Shown: piece by piece, positions 1 to 6,986 of the stretch
How positions within the stretch are numbered: the first letter of the stretch is position 1
Layout: each line of letters opens with the position of its first letter
NCBI GenBank assembly: GCA_043800105.1
Contig: JAZDNJ010000019.1
Coordinates: forward strand, 1-10,975
From: JAFGTE01 sp043800105
Lineage (GTDB): Bacteria > Patescibacteriota > Gracilibacteria > UM-FILTER-43-11
Length of the DNA: 10,975 bases
Reading direction: 5' to 3'
Program-made: the position numbers and the translations under genes
Notes under the pieces: model-generated
What the model was told of the DNA's origin: nothing
Databases searched by the model: none
The model's input: only the letters and a program-made list of their open reading frames with translations

Positions 1-1
1 T

Positions 2-1366
2 CTTTTCCATTCCCGGCTTTCCGACGGTCAGCGTCTTCACGAGTGGTTTAAGGTAAAAAACGGTTACGCGCCGCTTATAATCGGTTCGCGCTCTGCCATC
101 TTCGCGCCTGTGAAGGATTTGGGAGTGCTGATTGTGGATGAGGAGCACGAGTGGACCTATAAACAGGAAAGCTCGCCCTATTACGAAACCCATCGGGTGG
201 CGGAAATGATGCAGGAGCGGACGGGGTGCAGTCTGATATTCGGCACGGCGACGCCGCGTCTGGAAACTCTGTATAAAGCCCGGCAGGGCGAGTACGCGCA
301 TGTGAGGCTTTTTGACCGAATTAATTCCTTTGCCCTGCCCAAAATAAATGTGGTGGATTTGCGTGAAGAGTTTCGGCGCAAAAATTACAGTATCTTTTCT
401 CAGGCGCTGTTTTCCGGAATTCAGGATCGTCTGCAAAAAAAGGAGCAAATCATTCTTTTTGTGAATCAGCGGGGCATGGCAAGGGCGGTGATATGCCGGG
501 ACTGCGGGCAGGCGATCAGGTGCCCGGAATGCGAAGTCAGTCTGAAACTGCATGGGGGTTCTTACGGAACCCGGCAGTATCTGCTCTGTCATTATTGTTC
601 TTACAGAACCGAGCCAAAACTGAACTGCCCGAACTGCGGTTCCACCAGCATCCGGCACGCCGGACTTGGAACGGAGCGGGTGGAGGAGGAATTATCCAGG
701 ACTTTTCCTCAGGCGCGTGTGGTCCGGGACGATAAGGACACCACTTCGGACAAATCAGGTTTTGAACCGATTTACGAAGCGTTCAAAGAAGGGCGGTACG
801 ATATTTTAGTTGGCACGCAGATGGTAGCCAAGGGGCTGGATTTTCCGGATGTTACCTTAATCGGCATCATGCTGGCGGACATCGGCCTTCATGTGCCGGA
901 CTTCCGGAGCCACGAAAGACTTTTTCAGCTGATTACTCAGGTTTCCGGCAGGGCCGGGCGGGGAAAGTCGGAAGGCGAAGTTGTTCTTCAGACCTACCAG
1001 CCTGAGCACCACGCGATCCGTATGGCGGCTGATTACGCGTATGATGAGTTTGCAGACAGGGAACTTAAATTCAGGGAACGTCTGAAATACCCGCCATTTT
1101 CGCATCTGGTTAAATTTATTGTTTCCGGAACCGATCAGGCGAAACTTGAAAAGCATGTGCGGCAGGAGAGCGAAATTTTAGAGGATATATTTAAAGTGAA
1201 CCAGCTTCCGGTGACCATTACGGCGGCGCCGGCCATGATTTCCAAAATCGGCAAAAACTATTATTATCACGTGCTTTTAAGAAGCGCGGATCCTCATCTG
1301 ATCTTTAAGCACTGGAAGGTCCCGAAGGGCTGGAGGGTCGATATTGATCCGGTGCACACTACCTAA
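2..1366 (+). CDS. priA: Primosomal protein N' (PriA helicase), 5'-truncated by the window edge
   Basis: PriA is a 3'-to-5' superfamily 2 DNA helicase that restarts stalled replication forks by loading the primosome. The frame is open from base 2; the GTG at 110 is an internal valine codon. Before it the frame reads a GSRSAIFAP box (motif Ib region), so the gene starts upstream and the Walker A motif is outside the window. Visible are the Walker B box DEEH (137-148), a GTATPR motif, a zinc-binding insert with eight cysteines as four CxxC pairs (about 494-637), GTQM.AKG.DFP (motif V region) and QVSGRAGRG (motif VI). The end (DIDPV) matches the usual PriA C-terminus, so the 3' end looks complete. 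Its TAA shares bases with the stop codon of the convergent orphan gene. Identification is very secure; about 453 residues are present, perhaps two thirds of the protein. Confidence 0.97.
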   Translation, partial: LFHSRLSDGQRLHEWFKVKNGYAPLIIGSRSAIFAPVKDLGVLIVDEEHEWTYKQESSPYYETHRVAEMMQERTGCSLIFGTATPRLETLYKARQGEYAHVRLFDRINSFALPKINVVDLREEFRRKNYSIFSQALFSGIQDRLQKKEQIILFVNQRGMARAVICRDCGQAIRCPECEVSLKLHGGSYGTRQYLLCHYCSYRTEPKLNCPNCGSTSIRHAGLGTERVEEELSRTFPQARVVRDDKDTTSDKSGFEPIYEAFKEGRYDILVGTQMVAKGLDFPDVTLIGIMLADIGLHVPDFRSHERLFQLITQVSGRAGRGKSEGEVVLQTYQPEHHAIRMAADYAYDEFADRELKFRERLKYPPFSHLVKFIVSGTDQAKLEKHVRQESEILEDIFKVNQLPVTITAAPAMISKIGKNYYYHVLLRSADPHLIFKHWKVPKGWRVDIDPVHTT

Positions 1367-4300
1367 GCGCCGGCGGCAAGCCGGGCAAGTATGTACTGGA
1401 ACTGGACCTCACTCATCTGTTCGAACATGGTGCCGATAATCAGATCGATGCGGTCATAGATCTGGTCTATGGTTTCGACCTGGGCGACACGCTCGGCAAT
1501 GGAAGGATACCTCTGCATCAGGTAATTCCGGGCTTCTACTCCAAGCGTCTTTTTTTGTTCATCCGAAACCGCTTCCTTACCGGAAAAGATACTGAAGAAT
1601 CCCTCGTCAAGCAGAAACAGTATTCTGGAAGCCAGAATCCTGTGCTGTCTGGTGTTCGCGCCTGCGTGATTTCCAAAACCATTTTCGCGGGGGAGGTCGC
1701 GGTTCATGCTTTCACTGGCTCTCGTGTTGATATCTTTGTCTTTGCTCTGGTAGGCGGTGCGGTCGAGCATTCCTTCAGCCATCGCGACCCAGCCGGCCAT
1801 ACGGGCAAAACTCTCTCTGGTTGCAAACTGCGGATTCCTGGCGTTTTCCTCCAGCCACTGCACGGCTCCCACATACGCATTTCCGACGGCGGTGGTTTTG
1901 GTTTCGATCTGGCCTGATCGGCCGGAGAGGAATTGTTTGGCCGTGGTGGAATCCCCAAGACATGCTATGCTGCGGGCCCAGTCGTGGTCCCAGGCGCGTT
2001 CGCCCACGGACTTCTTGACGCGTTCGATAACGGGCTTGCTGTTCTGGATTTCGGTCCAGAAGAAGTTTTTGAAGTCTTTTTGCACGGATCCTTTTCTGAA
2101 TGAATCCTGAAAATTCCGCTTACAGAATTTCTTCCAGTCGGCGGTACTGTACGGCGGCTGACGGGTGGGGAACCAGTCGATGGGGGGCCAGGTGTTTAAA
2201 AGGGTTCCAAGGGCAAGGCCGCGGTCCGGTCCCAGAAGGCCTTCCGCCATTCCGGAAATCAGGTGGAACATTACGTTTTCCGCGTAGGATTTGCCGTTTT
2301 TGATGCAGTATTCCAAAATAGATTCATAAAGAATGGGATCCACGTGTTCGCCCGCCCTGTGCTCAGCCAATAATTCATTCAGACGGTCGGTCAGCTTGTC
2401 CTGCATACGGTTGTGCACGGGTTCATATTTCTGTTTTTCACTTGTGTAAGTGGTTCCCTGTTGTCGTTCAAGCGATATGTATTCATCGTAATCATATACT
2501 TCACCCAGGGCCCGATGGAGTCTCTGGCCGAGCAGAACGGGATCATGCAGAAGCATTTGATCACCCGGTTTTAAAACGACCGCGGACTGGAGTTTATTGA
2601 GAGCCCTCCACAGATCCTCATTCCGCCAGTTCAGCCTTCCCTTGCTGGCAAGAATCCGGATAATGGCTTTGAGCTGGTCGGCGCTGGGTAAGGCACTATT
2701 GGCCAGACTCTTAAGTTCCTCGTTCAGGTGCCAGGCGTCAAGGTGTTCGTAGCGGCCTTTCCATTCGTTTACCTCTTCGGATTCAGCCTTGTGTTTTCTG
2801 GCAAGGGCTTCACGTCCCAGATCCGTGCCGCTGAAGAGGGCCATGCCAAGCGCGGCGGCGTGGTCGGCCACTTTTCGTTTGTGTCTTCGCTGAATAAATT
2901 CGTAAGCATCAATACCCGTCTGTACAAAATCCTGGATCGATAAGAAAGTGGTGTTGATCCAGAGTTTGCGGAAAATACTGATTTCGTTGTTCGGAGCTTT
3001 GCGGGCCGCTTTGCCGACATGATCTTCCACGTCGGTCAGATCTTTCGATACTTTTTCTATTCGCCCTTTCACCGCGCTTGAAATCACTTTACTTTCACCC
3101 CCCAGCAGATCGTCATTCAGGCTGGAAGTACCTTCGTTGTACTTGTCCATGGCGTCAACAAGGGGGCCGGCGCCGGAAACCATTCCGATATAATCGGATT
3201 TCTTTAACCGCGTAAGTCTGTCGCGGATGTTATCAATCTCTTCCTCATTTTTTTTATGAACTGCGGCCCCTGTGCTTTGAGTAGCGACTTCCGTGACGGA
3301 TTCTTCCGGTTTGCCCTCTTCAACGCCTTCCTCATAACCGCGGGTTTTTTTGCGAATGTCACCGAGGTTTGCCGCGACTCCGGCGCCTACAAGTAAATTG
3401 TTCAGGTGATCGGCGGTAGTGCCCCCCTTAGACCAGGTTTGACCTTGTTCGTTCTGCGCGGCGTAAAGCTCGCTCAGAATATCGTCGTCTCCCCACAACT
3501 CGGCGAAACGCGCCTTGCGAGTATTATTATCCTGAATGTTTTCATCTTCCTTGGTCCAGCCGGGTGGTTTTTTGTATTGTTTCCAGGCATTTTCAATATA
3601 GGCCTTCCGGATTTTTTGCCATTGTTCGGGATTACTTTCCACCAAAGCTTTTCTCACTTCTGCTTTCACATTTTTTCCTTTTTCGAATTCCAGATGGAGC
3701 AATTCGTGAGTGAGTTGTTTTTTAAGTGCATCTATTTTGTCAGTCTGTCCGAAGACGCTTTCATCAATGATGATTTTCCATTGATTACCTTCTTCCTGAA
3801 AAACCATGTCGCCTTTTGGGCTGAACTGCCGATAGCTCTTTTCGAATTCAGAGTGGGGGACTAATTCCAGATGCTCCGCTCCCAAATGGGTTTCAAGGAC
3901 AGCTCTGAGTTCCTGCGGGTCTTTGGTGCGCTCCAATTCCTTAATGATATTGTGCGCTTTCATGGCATCCTGGTTGTCCGGATCCAAAGCTTCCGCCAAG
4001 GCTTCTTTCGGATTTTCCAGAAGCGTCAGTTTTGGTGTGAGCGCGTTTAGCTCAATCTGGATCTGACGCAGTTCTTCGGGAGCAAGTTCACCGGCATTGG
4101 TCAACAGGCCTTCCGCCTCCGCCATCCATTTTCTCATCTCACTGTCAGGGTCTGTCAGTTCCGTGAAGATCCGAACGGCTTTTCTGAAAACAGCCGAATC
4201 GCTTTTTTCTCCGCTTTCGGTCTGATATTTTTTAAGCAATTCATCCGCTGTTTCCGCTTTCAGGTTCTGAACGGCTTTTTTGAGCCGGGCGAAGTCCTCT

Positions 4301-5127
4301 TTTGTCTTTGCTTCCACCGCCGGCCTGTTTGACTTGAGCGTTTCCATTTCTTCTTTACTGGCACTTAGCACTTTGAGGGTCTTTGGCAGATTATCGGCGG
4401 CTTTGGCCAGCAGGGCGGGGTCGGAATTTTCGTTAATGAGCAGGCGTTTGGCCTCTTCGTATTCCCTGACCAGATTCTCAATAGCCTGAGGACTGAGAAT
4501 GTCTGCGTCCTTTATATTTTCAATGTTTTGCGCGACTTCTTTGTAGCCCTGTGTCAAATATTCGCGGATGCGTTCGGTTCGGATGAATTGGGCTTCTTTA
4601 AGAGTCAGCTTAAGCTTGTCGATTACTTCGGGACTGACGACGTGCATAAGGTCAGGAAAACCAACCTCTCTTCGTTGCTCCCCGGGAAATTGTTCCACGT
4701 GCACTGCATTTGGTCGGATGGTGCCCTGCACAAAGTCATTCGTTTCCATCTGTTCAAAGGCAACCGCCAGCTTCCCCTGTGAGGCGTCATCAAAGAAGGG
4801 AAAGAGGTCGGACTGCATCAGGAAACTAAGATCCACCTCATCGAAAGATCCACCCTCAAGTCTCTCCAGCAGGAATTGGTCATATTTAATCAGGTCAACC
4901 GCGTCAGCCAGTTGTTCCTTGGATGTAATAGGGGATTTGCGGGCTTCAAGGGCGCGCTCAAGAGCAGCCTTTTTCAGCTCAAGCTCCTGTTTTTTCTTCT
5001 TATCCTGCTCCATCGCTGCGCCAGTCTCAAGTTCTGTGATCCTGCCCTGCAGATTGTCGAGCAGTGCATGGGCCTGAGGTGCGATTTTTTCTTCGCCTTC
5101 CTTTTCTTTGCTTCCGGCTGTATTCAT
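1363..5127 (-). CDS. Orphan 1254-residue protein with an HELLH zinc-peptidase-like motif
   Basis: I do not recognise this family. Residues 15-65 and about 165-300 are Lys/Glu/Ala-rich, probably helical or coiled-coil. Residues 448-480 look like a zincin core: a strand (WKIIID), then a helix with HELLH at 474-478 (3694-3708). Acidic residues E543 and E553 (in SELYAAQNE) could supply a third, gluzincin-type ligand. An acidic linker follows (about 595-630), then a long C-terminal region (about 640-1254) with some 13 Trp. There is no signal peptide and no clear membrane helix, so it is probably cytoplasmic. The ATG at 5127 has no Shine-Dalgarno sequence but lies about 15 nt below a near-consensus promoter. 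One unbroken frame of 3.7 kb with good codon structure makes a real gene nearly certain. Peptidase activity is inference from one motif plus context. The TAG stop overlaps the priA stop by 4 bp. Confidence 0.9.
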   Translation of the reverse strand: MNTAGSKEKEGEEKIAPQAHALLDNLQGRITELETGAAMEQDKKKKQELELKKAALERALEARKSPITSKEQLADAVDLIKYDQFLLERLEGGSFDEVDLSFLMQSDLFPFFDDASQGKLAVAFEQMETNDFVQGTIRPNAVHVEQFPGEQRREVGFPDLMHVVSPEVIDKLKLTLKEAQFIRTERIREYLTQGYKEVAQNIENIKDADILSPQAIENLVREYEEAKRLLINENSDPALLAKAADNLPKTLKVLSASKEEMETLKSNRPAVEAKTKEDFARLKKAVQNLKAETADELLKKYQTESGEKSDSAVFRKAVRIFTELTDPDSEMRKWMAEAEGLLTNAGELAPEELRQIQIELNALTPKLTLLENPKEALAEALDPDNQDAMKAHNIIKELERTKDPQELRAVLETHLGAEHLELVPHSEFEKSYRQFSPKGDMVFQEEGNQWKIIIDESVFGQTDKIDALKKQLTHELLHLEFEKGKNVKAEVRKALVESNPEQWQKIRKAYIENAWKQYKKPPGWTKEDENIQDNNTRKARFAELWGDDDILSELYAAQNEQGQTWSKGGTTADHLNNLLVGAGVAANLGDIRKKTRGYEEGVEEGKPEESVTEVATQSTGAAVHKKNEEEIDNIRDRLTRLKKSDYIGMVSGAGPLVDAMDKYNEGTSSLNDDLLGGESKVISSAVKGRIEKVSKDLTDVEDHVGKAARKAPNNEISIFRKLWINTTFLSIQDFVQTGIDAYEFIQRRHKRKVADHAAALGMALFSGTDLGREALARKHKAESEEVNEWKGRYEHLDAWHLNEELKSLANSALPSADQLKAIIRILASKGRLNWRNEDLWRALNKLQSAVVLKPGDQMLLHDPVLLGQRLHRALGEVYDYDEYISLERQQGTTYTSEKQKYEPVHNRMQDKLTDRLNELLAEHRAGEHVDPILYESILEYCIKNGKSYAENVMFHLISGMAEGLLGPDRGLALGTLLNTWPPIDWFPTRQPPYSTADWKKFCKRNFQDSFRKGSVQKDFKNFFWTEIQNSKPVIERVKKSVGERAWDHDWARSIACLGDSTTAKQFLSGRSGQIETKTTAVGNAYVGAVQWLEENARNPQFATRESFARMAGWVAMAEGMLDRTAYQSKDKDINTRASESMNRDLPRENGFGNHAGANTRQHRILASRILFLLDEGFFSIFSGKEAVSDEQKKTLGVEARNYLMQRYPSIAERVAQVETIDQIYDRIDLIIGTMFEQMSEVQFQYILARLAAGA

Positions 5128-5149
5128 TGAGATATAAAATTATCTATAT

Positions 5150-5178
5150 ATTATACATCAAATCAGGCCGTTTTTCAA
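5150..5178 (-). promoter_or_regulatory. Sigma70-type promoter for the orphan gene
   Basis: Reading the minus strand, TTGAAA (5178-5173) is followed after exactly 17 nt by TATAAT (5155-5150). That is a five-of-six -35 box, a perfect -10 box and ideal spacing. The predicted transcript starts near 5143, giving a 5' leader of only about 15 nt before the ATG at 5127, with no Shine-Dalgarno sequence in it. This would let the orphan gene be expressed independently of the suf operon upstream. Confidence 0.7.
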
Positions 5179-5212
5179 GGATTTTAGGGCTTTCCAAAGC
5201 GAAATCTTTTTA

Positions 5213-5241
5213 CAAAGAAAGCCAATCCTTAGTTGGACTGG
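5213..5241 (-). terminator. Possible intrinsic terminator downstream of sufU
   Basis: On the minus strand a 7-bp hairpin, CCAGUCC-(AACUAA)-GGAUUGG (5241-5222), is followed by CUUUCUUUG. One pair is G.U on this strand but A.C on the plus strand, so the stem favours minus-strand RNA. It lies about 100 nt past the sufU stop and before the orphan promoter. The U tract is interrupted, so termination may be partial. Confidence 0.4.
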
Positions 5242-5296
5242 ATCTGATGGTGGGTGGCCGAGGCGCGTAATGAAGTTATAACTAGCTCACAGCCAT
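5213..5296 (-). ncRNA. Candidate small RNA between sufU and the orphan gene
   Basis: A promoter-like TTGACA/TATACT pair (5328-5301) would start a transcript near 5293-5296, and a terminator-like hairpin sits at 5241-5222. Together they define an RNA of roughly 80 nt. Its 5' end, UGGCUG (5295-5290), can pair with CGGCCA (5260-5255); again one pair is G.U on this strand and A.C on the other. The only ATG near the 5' end opens a four-codon frame (ATG GCT GTG AGC TAG), so a protein product is unlikely. It resembles no RNA family I know. It could equally be the leader of a longer orphan-gene transcript or have no function. Confidence 0.25.
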
Positions 5297-5300
5297 AGTG

Positions 5301-5328
5301 AGTATATCATCCTATGAATATTTGTCAA
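5301..5328 (-). promoter_or_regulatory. Sigma70-type promoter just past sufU
   Basis: On the minus strand a perfect TTGACA (5328-5323) precedes TATACT (5306-5301) with 16 nt between them. It begins 18 nt past the sufU stop and faces the orphan gene. It would either drive a short RNA ending at the hairpin near 5222 or act as a distal promoter giving the orphan gene a leader of about 165 nt. Confidence 0.5.
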
Positions 5329-5345
5329 GTTTTTATTTTCCGAGA

Positions 5346-5750
5346 TCAAAGGTGAAAATCCGACCAGCTTTTTGGCTCCATTTTCCTTCTTTTCAGAATG
5401 CCGTTTTGCAGGGCCAGAAGAGCTAGCAGGGCGCATTTGCTGCGGCGCAGGCTGATCTCGATTCCGAGCATTCGGTAAATGTCCTCCTTTTTCAGATCAA
5501 GAACCTCATCTTTCTCAAGTTCGCTAACCAGATCTCCCAGCATGTCGGCTGAGGCCATGCTGATGGCACAGCCTACACCGGAAAAAGAGTAGCCTGTGAT
5601 CTTACCATCCTCGTTCACCTGAATGCTGACCTCCACGCTGTCCCCGCAAGAGTGGTTGGTCTCTTTGTGCCGGATGTCAGCGTCGATCTTTTTATCCAGA
5701 TAATAAGGATTCTTGTAGCGGTCGAGGATGTTTTGGGCGTAGAGATCCAA
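5346..5750 (-). CDS. sufU: SufU-type Fe-S assembly scaffold / sulfur-relay protein, short form
   Basis: This 134-residue protein belongs to the U-type family that accepts sulfur from SufS, acting as a zinc-dependent relay or a scaffold. The family Cys/Asp set is present: C35 and D37 (SCGD), C61 in a GVGCAISMAS box, and C106 (KCALLA). The GxGCxISxAS box resembles SufU, but the 45 residues between C61 and C106 are close to IscU spacing. The insertion of about 18-21 residues seen in Bacillus and Thermotoga SufU is absent. IscU's His before the third Cys is Lys here. The start must be TTG: an in-frame TAA lies directly upstream, and the second residue already begins the usual LY..ILD.YKNP N-terminus. 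It lies 21 bp after sufS and is the last gene of the operon. SufU is the best name; a generic NifU/IscU-like scaffold is the alternative. Confidence 0.92.
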   Translation of the reverse strand: MDLYAQNILDRYKNPYYLDKKIDADIRHKETNHSCGDSVEVSIQVNEDGKITGYSFSGVGCAISMASADMLGDLVSELEKDEVLDLKKEDIYRMLGIEISLRRSKCALLALLALQNGILKRRKMEPKSWSDFHL

Positions 5751-5760
5751 TTATGAATGA

Positions 5761-5775
5761 TTAATTACGAATTAA
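5761..5775 (-). repeat. AT-rich palindrome over the sufS stop codon
   Basis: TTAATT-ACG-AATTAA is a 6-bp inverted repeat with a 3-nt centre. It contains the sufS TAA (5774-5772) and sits in the 21-bp gap before the sufU TTG. All stem pairs are A-T, so a folded RNA would be weak. It may simply be AT-rich spacer. Confidence 0.35.
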
Positions 5776-6968
5776 CTAAAATACTCGCGGATTTCTTCCA
5801 GAGCTTGCACAGTTTTGCCTATTTCTTCCCGGGTGTTATAAAAAGCCATGCTGATACGGGCGGTGGCCGGAAGTTTCAGGTGGTCCATCAGCACCTGCCC
5901 GCAGTGGTGGCCGGCCCGAATGCAGATATTTTTCTGTGACAGTCCTTCCGCGATATCATGCGGGTGCACGCCTTGCATGGTGAACGAGATGACAGGTCCG
6001 CGGTTTTTGGCGGTTTTGGGGCCGATGATGGTGAGGAAGGGGAGAAAACTGAGCTCTTTCAGGGCATAGGCCGTAAGTTCCTGTTCGGCATTCTGAATAT
6101 CGCTGAAACCGATTTGCCTGACGTAATCAAGCGCGGCTTTAAGACCAATGGCTCCGGCTACGTTAGGTGTGCCGGCCTCAAATTTCCGGGGCGGGCCGTC
6201 CGGCGTGAAGCGGTCTTTAAATACTTCCTGAATCATTTCGCCGCCGCCCAGGAAGGGGGGCATTTTTTTGAGAAGATCAGTCTTACCGTAAAGCACGCCA
6301 ATACCGGTCGGGCCGTATAACTTGTGGCCGGAAAAGACCAGAAAATCTGCGTCCATCTTCCAGACGTCCAGGGGCGCGTGAACGGCTAACTGGCAAGCGT
6401 CCACCAGTACCTTGGCCCCTTTTGCATGGGCGGCGGCAATAATCGGTTCCAGGTTCGTAATTGAGCCCAGAATATTGGACATGCCAGTGAGTGAAACGAA
6501 TTTGGTTTTGCCTGTAATCTGTGATCCGTCAAAAATAAACTGCCCGTCCGAATCAATGTCGAGATAGTTAATTCTGATCCCTTTCCGATCTTTTAACTGG
6601 AGCCAGGGGACGATGTTGGAATGATGTTCCATCACGCTTAAAAGGACTTCGTCTCCATCATTCAGGAATGCGTCGCCGTAACTGCGGGCTACCAGATTGA
6701 TCGCTTCAGTGGCGTTGCGGGTGAAAATAATTTCGTTCTTGTTTTTTGCCCTGATGAAATCGGCCACAGTATATCGCGCGCCTTCATAGGCAATGGTGGC
6801 TTCTTCGGCCAAAAAGTGGGCGCTGCGGTGAACATTGCTGTTGAGCCGCTTATAGTAATCCAGCTCAGCATCCAAAACAACCTGAGGCTTTTGGCTTGTG
6901 GCTGCATTGTCGAGGTAGATCAGTTCCGGCCGTTTTGTGAAGATTGGAAAATCCTTTTTGAAGTCCAT
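5772..6968 (-). CDS. sufS: Cysteine desulfurase SufS
   Basis: SufS is a PLP enzyme that converts L-cysteine to L-alanine and holds the sulfur as a persulfide for transfer to SufU and then SufB. The 398 residues match the usual group II length. Visible are the N-terminal YLDNAATSQKP motif, the EHHSN box (H115), D190 and Q193 near the cofactor, the PLP lysine K216 in SGHKLYGPTG, and the catalytic C356 in RAGHHCGQ (commonly RAGHHCAQ). R371 and the AFYNTREE segment complete the family C-terminus. The ATG at 6968 lies 9 bp after the sufD stop with no Shine-Dalgarno sequence, which suggests translational coupling. Identification is very secure; the adjacent sufU indicates it works with a U-type rather than a SufE-type acceptor. 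Confidence 0.97.
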   Translation of the reverse strand: MDFKKDFPIFTKRPELIYLDNAATSQKPQVVLDAELDYYKRLNSNVHRSAHFLAEEATIAYEGARYTVADFIRAKNKNEIIFTRNATEAINLVARSYGDAFLNDGDEVLLSVMEHHSNIVPWLQLKDRKGIRINYLDIDSDGQFIFDGSQITGKTKFVSLTGMSNILGSITNLEPIIAAAHAKGAKVLVDACQLAVHAPLDVWKMDADFLVFSGHKLYGPTGIGVLYGKTDLLKKMPPFLGGGEMIQEVFKDRFTPDGPPRKFEAGTPNVAGAIGLKAALDYVRQIGFSDIQNAEQELTAYALKELSFLPFLTIIGPKTAKNRGPVISFTMQGVHPHDIAEGLSQKNICIRAGHHCGQVLMDHLKLPATARISMAFYNTREEIGKTVQALEEIREYFS

Positions 6969-6973
6969 GCCGG

Positions 6974-6986
6974 CTGATTATATCAG
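6974..6986 (-). repeat. Small inverted repeat at the sufD-sufS junction
   Basis: The minus strand reads CTGAT-ATA-ATCAG, a 5-bp inverted repeat around a 3-nt centre. It overlaps the sufD TAA (6980-6978) and ends 5 nt before the sufS ATG. It could form a small intercistronic hairpin, but the stem is short and chance is plausible. Confidence 0.3.

Noticed and set aside
110..112. GTG at 110 as the start of a separate helicase-like gene
   Set aside because: The frame is open to the left edge and the upstream codons encode a conserved PriA box (GSRSAIFAP), so this is an internal Val codon.
3406..5077. Long plus-strand open frames opposite the orphan gene
   Set aside because: Their translations are Ser/Phe/Arg-rich without domains. 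They are the complement of a long minus-strand gene with normal composition and its own promoter.
5253..5262. GGTGGCCGAG on the plus strand, resembling the D-arm region of a tRNA-Ser
   Set aside because: No anticodon arm, T arm or matching acceptor follows; the next 60 bases do not fold as a tRNA.
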